64,000 nucleotides of DNA, taken from Pseudomonas caspiana. Its GTDB lineage: Bacteria > Pseudomonadota > Gammaproteobacteria > Pseudomonadales > Pseudomonadaceae. Below, one piece after another: positions 52,581 through 59,715 of the stretch. Location of the stretch: contig NZ_LOHF01000018.1 in NCBI RefSeq assembly GCF_002158995.1, forward strand, positions 1 through 64,000, written 5' to 3'. Numbering within the stretch: the first letter of the stretch is position 1; every line of letters starts with the position of its first letter. The position numbers and the translations under genes were made by a program. Under the pieces are notes generated by a model, which was not told where the DNA came from, ran no database searches, and worked only from the letters and a program-made list of their open reading frames with translations.

Positions 52581-53278
52581 AACCGGTTCTTCCAGGTGTG
52601 TCGGCATGTGGTGCGTTCAGTGTTGAGTGCCTGCAGCAGGTTCAAGGCGTGCGGCCACGGGCTGCACGGCAGTTTCTCTTCGCCGGCGGGTTGCAAGGAC
52701 AGCTGCCAGTCCGTTCCTGGTGTCAGCAGCAAGCCAACGGCGTAGGGAAAGGGCACGTCGTCTATCCAGTCCGAGTAAGCGTGGGGCGGTTGTTCTTCGG
52801 TGACGATCAACAGCACCGCGGATGCGCCTTCGGCCAGCAGTGCCGCAGCTTCAAAAGCGCCATGTTCCAGGCCATCACCCGCGGCAGCCAAGGCTGTCAT
52901 TTCGCTGGTTTCACCGCGCATGATCGACCACAGACCGATGACTGCGTTGTGCACGGACAGGCTGAACTGTGTCGGTGAAAGAGGCTCGTCGGCGGCTACG
53001 TCACGCAGGATCTCGAACGTGCGCGGTGTTTCACCGTGGCGCGAGACAAACACCAGTGGCAAACGCTCGTGACCTTCGGCCAGTGGCCAGCCTACAGCGA
53101 ATGCCATGCGCGCCAGACGACCGAGGCGTCGACGTTGCATGGCGGGCAGGAACGAAACATCCGGAGCTTCATCGCTGCTCTGCAAAGGCGTTGGGTGCTG
53201 ACTCCACTGCTGCCAGTCGCCGACGCTAGTCAACCCCGGTGCCCAGGCGCGCCATTGTGCGATGTTGAAGGTGATCAA
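52556..53278 (-). CDS. Ketosynthase-like chain length factor (ApeC type), no active Cys
   Basis: A 240-residue protein resembling only the N-terminal half of a ketosynthase. It has FSLSVHNAVIGLWSIMRG where a KS would lead into its active site, but no catalytic Cys; its only two Cys are in the C-terminal tail. Characterised APE systems use such a protein (ApeC) as the non-catalytic partner of ApeO, setting chain length. The start MITFNIAQWRAWAPGL is typical. It is the first gene of the operon, about 95 bases after a candidate promoter. Confidence 0.82.
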   Translation of the reverse strand: MITFNIAQWRAWAPGLTSVGDWQQWSQHPTPLQSSDEAPDVSFLPAMQRRRLGRLARMAFAVGWPLAEGHERLPLVFVSRHGETPRTFEILRDVAADEPLSPTQFSLSVHNAVIGLWSIMRGETSEMTALAAAGDGLEHGAFEAAALLAEGASAVLLIVTEEQPPHAYSDWIDDVPFPYAVGLLLTPGTDWQLSLQPAGEEKLPCSPWPHALNLLQALNTERTTCRHTWKNRLWNWQRNH

Positions 53279-53370
53279 TGGATTTATCTTCCCGCCCCTG
53301 CGGGCTACTGCTTACTGCTATAGAGCTGGCAATCTGCCCTGATCGTGCAATTTTTGCTCAAACGTCGGGC

Positions 53371-53399
53371 ATTATCCCGATGAGGATGATGAGTAGCAA
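53371..53399 (-). promoter_or_regulatory. Candidate promoter for the polyene operon
   Basis: On the minus strand, TTGCTA (53399-53394), 17 bases, then GATAAT (53376-53371), followed by about 90 bases to the first gene. The -10 matches five of six positions. The 275-base gap to parA otherwise holds no gene. Confidence 0.45.
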
Positions 53400-53553
53400 T
53401 TTGTAAAGAACAAATATGTCGAAATTTGCCACTTTCATTGTCGGATGCTGTCGAGTCGATGGCTGAACCGCTCGCCGTTGTCACGTGCATTGCATAGACT
53501 CCAGCCATCCACTAATTCCCTGTACTCAATCCAGGCACCAAGGAGGTCAACTC

Positions 53554-54327
53554 ATGCGTCGGGTGGTTTTCAATCAGAAGGGGGGCGTTGGCAAGTCCAG
53601 CATCGCCTGTAACCTGGCCGCGGTCAGTGCTCACGAAGGGTATCGGACGCTCTTGATCGATCTTGATGCCCAAGCGAATTCGACCCAATACCTCACCGGG
53701 TTGACGGGTGATGACATTCCTATGGGGATCGCGGATTTCTTCAAGCAGACCCTGTCGTCAGGGCCCTTCGCGAAAAAAAATCAGGTGGATATCTACGAAA
53801 CACCGTTCGACAACCTGCATGTTGTGACCGCCACCCCGGAACTGGCCGACTTGCAGCCCAAGCTTGAAGCCAAGCACAAGATCAACAAACTCAGGAAACT
53901 GCTGGACGAGTTGGATGAGGACTACGACCGGATTTACCTGGACACCCCGCCAGCGCTTAACTTCTATGCTGTTTCAGCACTGATCGCAGCGGATCGGGTG
54001 TTGATTCCTTTTGATTGCGACAGTTTTTCCCGTCAGGCGCTGTACGGTCTTATCAAGGAAGTGGAAGAGCTTCGTGAGGATCACAACGAAGAGCTGCAGA
54101 TTGAAGGAATTATCGTCAACCAGTTCCAGCCACGGGCCAGCCTGCCGCAGCAGATTCTTGATGAGTTGATTGCCGAGGGCTTGCCGGTTTTGCCGGTGTA
54201 CCTGAATGCTTCGGTGAAAATGCGTGAATCACATCAGGCCAGTAAACCGCTGATCTATCTCGAGCCACGCCACAAACTGACTCAGCAGTTTGTGGAGCTG
54301 CATCATTTGCTGGAGACCAATGCGTAG
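53554..54327 (+). CDS. ParA/MinD-family ATPase
   Basis: Deviant Walker-A ATPase of 257 residues from the ATG at 53554, preceded by AAGGAGG. Seen: KGGVGKSSIACNLAAVSA with the signature Lys pair at residues 9 and 14, LLIDLDAQANSTQYL, and IYLDTPPALNFYAVSALIAA. Such proteins position cargo such as chromosomal loci, plasmids or chemoreceptor arrays by surface gradients. No parB lies beside it and the region is chromosomal, so it is more likely a cargo-positioning or orphan ParA than a partition system. From memory PAO1 has a homologue here (PA5028). Confidence 0.88.
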   Translation: MRRVVFNQKGGVGKSSIACNLAAVSAHEGYRTLLIDLDAQANSTQYLTGLTGDDIPMGIADFFKQTLSSGPFAKKNQVDIYETPFDNLHVVTATPELADLQPKLEAKHKINKLRKLLDELDEDYDRIYLDTPPALNFYAVSALIAADRVLIPFDCDSFSRQALYGLIKEVEELREDHNEELQIEGIIVNQFQPRASLPQQILDELIAEGLPVLPVYLNASVKMRESHQASKPLIYLEPRHKLTQQFVELHHLLETNA

Positions 54328-54356
54328 AGTGAAGTGATGCTGTGGCAATCATGACC

Positions 54357-54437
54357 TGTAGGAGTCATCGGAGGTCACGACGGTCGCGAAGCGGAGTTTC
54401 AGACTGAGCGCTATCGCAGCCTTCGGCAGCTCCTCCA
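54357..54437. repeat. Degraded palindromic repeat (family B)
   Basis: TGTAGGAGTCATCGGAGGTC at the left and GCAGCCTTCGGCAGCTCCTC at the right, clearly from the family B palindrome but with several mismatches. It lies between the convergent ParA and PAAR genes. Confidence 0.65.
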
Positions 54438-54459
54438 AAAATATGTTTCGCCTTGAACG

Positions 54460-54858
54460 TCAGGCTTTGCTGCCTGTGCGCAGGTCACGAGGCTGCACTC
54501 CGTCTTTAACCGCCGCATTCATCTTGTCCACCACAAGCCTTGCGCGTTTGGCCAGGCCCTTCGGGATATCAATAGCGGCATCCATGTCGGCAGCCAGGGT
54601 CTGCTGAGTCGCTATCAATTGATGGCTGCCGGGCTCGCATTCACACCGCACGTGATGCCCATGGGTCGCGACGGCGATGTATTCATCAACAAAAGTCGGG
54701 TTGCCCTGAGCGATGTAACCGACTGTTCCACATGCCGGGCACCACACAGGATCGCCCATGCGCGCCAGTTTGCGCTCGTCCAGGCGCTGTATTGCCGAAG
54801 CACTCAATACAAAACCACCAGTAGTGGTTGGATCGTCTTCCCTGACTACATAAGGCAT
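54460..54858 (-). CDS. Orphan PAAR-domain protein
   Basis: A 132-residue protein from the ATG at 54858. The N-terminal 85 residues show the PAAR pattern: a TTGGFVLSAS strand, GDPVWCPACGTVGYIAQGNP, then AVATHGHHVRCECEPG, with conserved Cys/His that could hold zinc. PAAR proteins cap the VgrG spike of type VI secretion and may carry effectors. The C-terminal 45 residues are helical and Lys/Ala-rich, too short for a typical toxin. No VgrG or other type VI gene is nearby. It is transcribed away from nothing recognisable and is probably an independent cargo or spike tip. Confidence 0.7.
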   Translation of the reverse strand: MPYVVREDDPTTTGGFVLSASAIQRLDERKLARMGDPVWCPACGTVGYIAQGNPTFVDEYIAVATHGHHVRCECEPGSHQLIATQQTLAADMDAAIDIPKGLAKRARLVVDKMNAAVKDGVQPRDLRTGSKA

Positions 54859-54992
54859 AGGTGTGCTTCCGTTAAGCGAGTCGGACCTGAATCCTAGGTC
54901 CGAATCGCGCAATCGGGAGCGGCAAATCGCAGTTTCGGAAATGCCCTACGGAAAAATCAGCAAAGCGAGTTCGCTGCTTTCCCTTGGGCCGG

Positions 54993-55427
54993 TCAGATGC
55001 CTTGGCTTTTTAACCACGCCAGCAACTGCTGCAACGGGAATGCGCCACTTTGACGGGCGACTTCCTGACCATTGCGGAACAGAATCAGGCTGGGTATCGA
55101 ACGAATACCCAACTGTCCAGATAGCTGCTGGTTGGCTTCGCTGTCCAGCTTGGCCAACCGGCAGCGCCCGGTCAGTTCGCTGGCAGCTTTTTCGAAGACA
55201 GGGGCAAAGGATTTGCACGGCCCACACCATTCAGCCCAGACATCCACCAGCAGTGGCAAATCACCTTTGATCTGGCTGGCGTAATCGCCCTGGGTCAGAT
55301 TGAACGGCGTGCTCAGCAAGACCTGCTGTTTGCAGCGGCCACATTTGGGGTGGTCGCCGAGGCGCTCGCTCGGGATGCGGTTAAGGCCGTTGCAGTGCGG
55401 GCAGGGGATCAGCATGGGGTCGGACAT
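54993..55427 (-). CDS. trxC: Thioredoxin 2
   Basis: Cytosolic thioredoxin of 144 residues with the N-terminal zinc-binding extension that marks TrxC: Cys9, Cys12, Cys28 and Cys31 (CPHCNG and CGRCKQ). The thioredoxin fold has the redox pair WCGPC at about 67-71 (DVWAEWCGPCKSFAPVF) and cis-Pro region IRSIPSLILF. It reduces disulfides, particularly under oxidative stress. It is a single gene with no neighbours in operon. Confidence 0.95.
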   Translation of the reverse strand: MSDPMLIPCPHCNGLNRIPSERLGDHPKCGRCKQQVLLSTPFNLTQGDYASQIKGDLPLLVDVWAEWCGPCKSFAPVFEKAASELTGRCRLAKLDSEANQQLSGQLGIRSIPSLILFRNGQEVARQSGAFPLQQLLAWLKSQGI

Positions 55428-55546
55428 GATGCCTCCAAAATCTAATGACTGGCAGATTGTACTGCTCGGTTCTTGTCTGGCTGTAGCTGGTTGTGACGGG
55501 GGAATGCCCTTAGGCTGATTTCAATGGTTCAGCGACGGAGCAAAGC

Positions 55547-56242
55547 ATGAAAACCCTCGGCGTTATAGGCGGAATGAGCTGGGAATCCACAGCCACTTAT
55601 TACAAATGTCTTAATGAGGGTGTTCGTGATGCGCTGGGCGGCCTGCATTCGGCGCCTATTCTTCTGCATTCAGTCGACTTCGCGGGTATCGCTACGTTGC
55701 AGAAGTCAGGTGAGTGGGACGTTGCGGGTGAGCAACTGGCCCAGGTCGCGCACGGCTTGCAACGAGCCGGAGCGGGCGCGCTGCTGCTGGCTACGAATAC
55801 CATGCACAAAGTTGCTCCAGCCATCGAAGCTGCGGTGAATATCCCGCTGCTGCATATCGGCGATGCCGTCGGGCAGACACTGCAAGCCGGCGGCGTGTCA
55901 CGTGCTGCACTGCTTGGCACGCGCTTCACCATGCAGGAAGACTTCTATCGCAGCCGTCTTGCCGAGCGCTTTGGCATTGAATGCCTGCTGCCTGACGCTC
56001 AAGCCATGGCCGAAATCGACCGCGTCATCTTTGCCGAATTGTGTCTGGGCCAATTCAACCAACCGGCTCGGGACTACTACCTGAAAGTGCTTGAACAACT
56101 TCGCGATCAGGGTGCGCAGGCGGCGATTCTGGGCTGTACCGAAATCGGCTTGCTGCTTGATGGCGTTAAAAGTCCGTTGCCGTTGATCGACAGCACCGAG
56201 CAGCATGTGGCGATGGGGTTGCGATGGTTGCTTGACCTGTAG
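55547..56242 (+). CDS. Aspartate/glutamate racemase, YgeA/L-DER type
   Basis: A 231-residue amino acid racemase. The usual first catalytic Cys is replaced by Thr83 (LATNTMHK) while the second is kept as Cys197 (AILGCTEIGLL). This is the atypical Thr83/Cys197 site described for the E. coli L-aspartate/glutamate-specific racemase, with identical numbering. It should therefore convert L- to D-Asp/Glu rather than act equally in both directions. The start MKTLGVIGGMSWESTATYY and GLHSAPILLHSVDF match YgeA-type proteins. It stands alone, with an AT-rich patch downstream. Confidence 0.88.
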   Translation: MKTLGVIGGMSWESTATYYKCLNEGVRDALGGLHSAPILLHSVDFAGIATLQKSGEWDVAGEQLAQVAHGLQRAGAGALLLATNTMHKVAPAIEAAVNIPLLHIGDAVGQTLQAGGVSRAALLGTRFTMQEDFYRSRLAERFGIECLLPDAQAMAEIDRVIFAELCLGQFNQPARDYYLKVLEQLRDQGAQAAILGCTEIGLLLDGVKSPLPLIDSTEQHVAMGLRWLLDL

Positions 56243-56536
56243 GAGCCAACACTCGTTAACGCCTACCGAAATGCATTCCAGTTCCGGGATTTATTTATTG
56301 TTAGAAATAACGTCTGGTGATTGGTGTTTCTGCTTGAGTGGTAGTTATATATGGTGTGCGTAAGATAGTTCTTACAATAAATAAAGAATATTCGGAAATT
56401 TGATATTTTTGCTGGTCTGATTGTCCAGTGATTGCGGGGCGCTATCCATTAACTATCCGTTCGGATAGTTGTGGGTTCTTTCGTTTGGTGATTACCTTTT
56501 CTCAAGTTTTAATAATTGATAAAAGGAAATTAACTA
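56243..56536. other. AT-rich leader region, no gene
   Basis: Composition falls sharply after the racemase gene. A fragment of a GTAGGAGC repeat is at the very start. A perfect hairpin, AACTATCC (56451-56458) with GGATAGTT (56463-56470), lies 67 bases before the next gene. Several A/T-rich hexamers could serve as promoters, and AAAGGAA (56522-56528) is a ribosome-binding site for the following gene. Confidence 0.5.
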
Positions 56537-56971
56537 ATGAAATTGATTAGCGCTTTGGCGCTCGCGTCGCTTTCTGTCGCTGCTACATCAGGTGTTGCTC
56601 TGGCAGGGCCTGAAGCTGCTGTTACGTTCAAGAATAACTCTGACTTTGATGCCGATTATGATCCGGTGAGTATCAGTGCGTATACCTACGCTCACGCTGA
56701 TCCAAAGCCACCTGCTCGTGTGGGGACGCGTTCCTCAACAGTCTTTAAGGTCAAAGGACCTACCGCTGATGTAACGTCGGTTATTTTTCAATACAAGATT
56801 GGGCGGAAGGTTTGCAGGTTTAAAACCAGCTATTTGAAGCTCCCTGGCCGTAACGGCGCGCCAAAGTGGAATAAAAGCGTTGAGGAAAGTGGGGGCGCGC
56901 GCTGTGAAGTTAAAATTACCGCGGTCAACTACTCCAATCATGACTGGGCTGCGGAATTCACCATGAGATAA
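56537..56971 (+). CDS. Small secreted protein, unknown function
   Basis: A 144-residue protein with a clear signal peptide (KLISALALASLSVAATSGVA, cut after ALA). The mature protein is about 120 residues, predicted beta-rich (AAVTFKNNSDFDADYDPV, SVIFQYKIGRKVCRF), with two Cys that could pair (RKVCRF and ARCEVKI). It is net basic with many Lys/Arg. I do not recognise a named family. Codon use is visibly more AT-rich than in the core genes around it, which suggests acquisition. Confidence 0.65.
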   Translation: MKLISALALASLSVAATSGVALAGPEAAVTFKNNSDFDADYDPVSISAYTYAHADPKPPARVGTRSSTVFKVKGPTADVTSVIFQYKIGRKVCRFKTSYLKLPGRNGAPKWNKSVEESGGARCEVKITAVNYSNHDWAAEFTMR

Positions 56972-56974
56972 AAA

Positions 56975-57022
56975 ATCACGTCTGCGTGATGTCCGGTCAC
57001 AGGGCTGTTATTCAGTCCTGTG
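56975..57022 (+). terminator. Two small hairpins after the secreted protein gene
   Basis: ATCACG-TCTG-CGTGAT (56975-56990), then CACAGG (56998-57003) pairing with CCTGTG (57017-57022). Neither is followed by a T-tract. They could slow or end transcription before the next gene at 57068. Confidence 0.35.
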
Positions 57023-57067
57023 GCTACACGGTTTGGTGGTTGTATCTTATCGCTTAGAGGTTAGGTC

Positions 57068-57967
57068 GTGATTAATGCTGTTTCCATTGGCTCCGGTATT
57101 CATATCAACTCTGCCAAACAGGCCAGTGATGTCGCATCAGTACCTGTTCAGGAAAAAGAATCAATAAGGGGTGATGCATCACCCGCAAATGCAACATTGT
57201 CGACGCTTTCTCGACAGCTCGCAGAGAGTGCGGTACGTGCTGAGCATAGAGACAAGACAATGGATCGCCGGCAGTTGGGGGCCGAAGCCAGTCGCATCAT
57301 GAGCCGAATGGCTGAAAGTAACTGGCGATTGGACCGGGCCGATTACAAGATTGAGCTACCTGACACTACCGACCCTGAGTTGTTGAAGAGGGCCCGGCAA
57401 GCCGCTGAATATGTCGCGCGTTATGCTCATGGCCACGTGGGTGCTACAAATCCTTTTGCCGGGCTTTCCAGGGAGCAGTTGAACCTGATTGTCTATGACG
57501 AAGAAGGGCCGTACACGATGGATGAAAGAAGTGCGGCGTGTAGTGCGGTTCTTAAAATTGAGGGCAAATGGAATCACGCTTTATGGGGCCCGGAGCGCCT
57601 GGAATCTGCGGCCAATAACGGCAGAACGCCTATGTTTCTGACCGAGGTACTGGCTCATTATCGGACGCTTGAGCCCATCGAGCAGGCCCAATATCCTGAT
57701 ATTTATGAGAGCCGTTTAGAGCGAGAAATAAAAGAAGCCAGTGATCCAAACTTTTCAGATAAAAAAAGCGACTTCGAGTTGTTGTCGCTTTTCGAGTTTC
57801 TCGCCCGTTATGGATTTCCCGGGGACAAGAAAAAGCCTGGAATGCTGGACGAGGACCTCAACGGCACGCCTTCTATGGCTGTGAACACAAACCAGGCCTC
57901 CAACCTTACGACGAGCAACTTATCTCCAGATGCTTCCCCCACTCCGGCGGCCGCTGGGCGTAGCTAG
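57068..57967 (+). CDS. Accessory protein, unknown function
   Basis: A 299-residue protein with a GTG start and GAGGTTAGG ribosome-binding site. There is no signal peptide or membrane segment. The first 60 residues look disordered and Ser/Ala/Asn-rich (MINAVSIGSGIHINSAKQAS); a helical domain follows at about 65-250 with conserved-looking NPFAGLSREQLNLIVYDEEG and a final charged helix (FELLSLFEFLARYGF); the tail is low complexity (Ser/Thr/Pro). Flexible leader plus helical body is a style shared with secreted effectors, but no motif proves it. Its last 62 bases overlap the selO end antiparallel. Confidence 0.65.
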   Translation: MINAVSIGSGIHINSAKQASDVASVPVQEKESIRGDASPANATLSTLSRQLAESAVRAEHRDKTMDRRQLGAEASRIMSRMAESNWRLDRADYKIELPDTTDPELLKRARQAAEYVARYAHGHVGATNPFAGLSREQLNLIVYDEEGPYTMDERSAACSAVLKIEGKWNHALWGPERLESAANNGRTPMFLTEVLAHYRTLEPIEQAQYPDIYESRLEREIKEASDPNFSDKKSDFELLSLFEFLARYGFPGDKKKPGMLDEDLNGTPSMAVNTNQASNLTTSNLSPDASPTPAAAGRS

Positions 57968-59369
57968 CCATGCCCGGTTGCTCGTTGAACGGATCGCTGA
58001 GGACTTTGTGCAGACGGCGGACTTCTTCGTAGTCGCCGTTCTCGGCGGCATCGATGGCTTGTTGTGCCAGGTAGTTACGCAGGATGTACAGCGGGTTGAC
58101 CGCGTGCATGCGCGTCTGGCGTTGCTGATCGGTGCCGTTGTCTTCACGGCTTATCCGCGCCAGATAGCGTTCGACCCAGCTGTCGAAGCCTTTGATGTCG
58201 ACGAAATCATCACGTAGCACATGCAGTGCTTCAGCGGCCGGGGCGTCGCCGAGGCGACGGAAGAACAGGGTGTAATCCACACCACTGTTCTGCATCAGTT
58301 TGAGCAATCCGCTGATCAACTCTCCGTCATCGTCTTCGGCGCTGGCCAGGCCCAAGCGACGGCGCATCAGGTCTTGATAATGGGCTTCATAGAGCGGCAG
58401 AAACAGGCCGATGGTCTCGCGCAAGGCCTCGACACTGATGAAGGGCGTCAATGCCTGAGCCAGGGCGCTGAGGTTCCACTGGGCAATGGGCACCTGATTG
58501 CTGAAGGCGTAGCGGCCTTCATGATCCGAGTGGTTGCAGATGAAGTTCTGGTCGAAATCATCAAGAAACGCGAACGGTCCAAAATCGAAGGTGATGCCCA
58601 GAATCGACATGTTGTCGGTGTTCATCACCCCGTGGCAGAAGCCATAAGCCTGCCACTTGGCGATCAGTTCGGCGTTACGCTCGACGATCTCCTTGAACAT
58701 CGCCAGGTACGGTTCTGGCTGCTCCAGGCACTGCGGGAAATGCATCGCGAGTACGTGCTCGCCCAATTCCTTCAGCTTCTCAGGCTGCTTGGTGTAGTAG
58801 AAGTATTCGAAGCTGCCGAAGCGTACATGGCTTTGCGCCAGGCGCAGGACCATCGCGCCTCGTTCCTGCTTCTCGCGCCACACGGGTGTACTTGAGCCGA
58901 TGACGCAGCCCGCGCGACTGCTCGGTATGCCCAGCGCAAACAGCGCCTCGGAAGCCAGGAACTCGCGGATCGAGGAGCGTAACACGGCGCGCCCGTCACC
59001 CATTCGGGAGTAGGGCGTTTGCCCGGCGCCTTTCAAATGCAGATCCCAGTGCTCGCCCGCCTGGTTATAAACCTCGCCAAGCAACAACCCACGGCCATCG
59101 CCCAGGCGCGGATTGTAGGAGCCAAATTGATGGCCCGAATAAACCATCGCCCGTGGATCGGCGTCAGCCCAGAGTTTATGGCCGCTGAAAATTTCCGCGA
59201 ACAATGGCAGTTCGGCTTGCGCGGGATCGAGATCGAGCAGGGCCAGCGCTGCATCGCTGGCCACTACCAGACGCGGCTCGGCAAGCGGTTCGGGTAATAC
59301 CGAGGTGGAGAACGCATCGCCCAGGCGGGCAAAGCGATTGTCGAAGGTCAGTTCGTCGAGGGCTTTCAC
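57906..59369 (-). CDS. selO: Protein adenylyltransferase SelO (YdiU/UPF0061)
   Basis: Pseudokinase-fold enzyme that transfers AMP from ATP to Ser/Thr/Tyr of proteins, linked to redox stress. I start it at the GTG at 59369 (KALDELTFDNRFARL), giving 487 residues, the family norm; the frame continues to 59990 only through repeat DNA. Seen: MVYSGHQFGSYNPRLGDGRG, LKGAGQTPYSRMGDGRAVLR, and the catalytic-loop region GVMNTDNMSILGITFDFGPF. The C-terminus ends CSS, where eukaryotic SelO has Sec-Ser-Ser. It is convergent with, and overlaps, the unknown gene at 57068. Confidence 0.93.
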   Translation of the reverse strand: MKALDELTFDNRFARLGDAFSTSVLPEPLAEPRLVVASDAALALLDLDPAQAELPLFAEIFSGHKLWADADPRAMVYSGHQFGSYNPRLGDGRGLLLGEVYNQAGEHWDLHLKGAGQTPYSRMGDGRAVLRSSIREFLASEALFALGIPSSRAGCVIGSSTPVWREKQERGAMVLRLAQSHVRFGSFEYFYYTKQPEKLKELGEHVLAMHFPQCLEQPEPYLAMFKEIVERNAELIAKWQAYGFCHGVMNTDNMSILGITFDFGPFAFLDDFDQNFICNHSDHEGRYAFSNQVPIAQWNLSALAQALTPFISVEALRETIGLFLPLYEAHYQDLMRRRLGLASAEDDDGELISGLLKLMQNSGVDYTLFFRRLGDAPAAEALHVLRDDFVDIKGFDSWVERYLARISREDNGTDQQRQTRMHAVNPLYILRNYLAQQAIDAAENGDYEEVRRLHKVLSDPFNEQPGMASYAQRPPEWGKHLEISCSS

Positions 59370-59510
59370 AGGCCTTCTCCAGCAGAATGTCCGAGCATTC
59401 TGCTGGGTTGGTCCGGATGCGTCCAGTTGGTGGGATGGGTATAGGGGACCTGCAGGTTCATCTGATGGTCCTTCGCGCCGCGCTGTCTCGCGGAAAACAT
59501 CAACCCTGTA

Positions 59511-59599
59511 GGAGCGCACGAGCACCGCGAGGCCGCGAGGCCGCGATAGCGGTGTATCAGACAGACCGCCATCGCGGCCTCGCGGTGCTCGTGCGCTCC
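59511..59599. repeat. Palindromic repeat (family A variant) with internal duplication
   Basis: The left arm GGAGCGCACGAGCACCGCGA (59511-59530) pairs with the right arm ending at 59599. A tandem GAGGCCGC duplication extends one side of the loop. It lies in the 346-base gap between selO and mscK, which holds no gene. Confidence 0.8.
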
Positions 59600-59640
59600 A
59601 GAAAGAATTCCAGATCAGGTGGTTGCATCTTATTTGATAA

Positions 59641-59700
59641 CAGCTGCCGACGGCTGGTGTGTCAGGATGAATGCTTCGCAGTCTTCGGCAGCTTCTACAG
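59641..59700. repeat. Degraded palindromic repeat (family B)
   Basis: CAGCTGCCGACGGCT at the left and CGCAGTCTTCGGCAGCTTCT at the right, a decayed family B palindrome directly beside the family A copy. Confidence 0.55.
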
Positions 59701-59715
59701 GATTCTGTACCGGCT

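Noticed and set aside
53554..54327. ParA gene as sign of an integrated plasmid or element
   Set aside because: No parB, integrase, att-like direct repeats or plasmid genes lie nearby, and the gene fits conserved chromosomal synteny.
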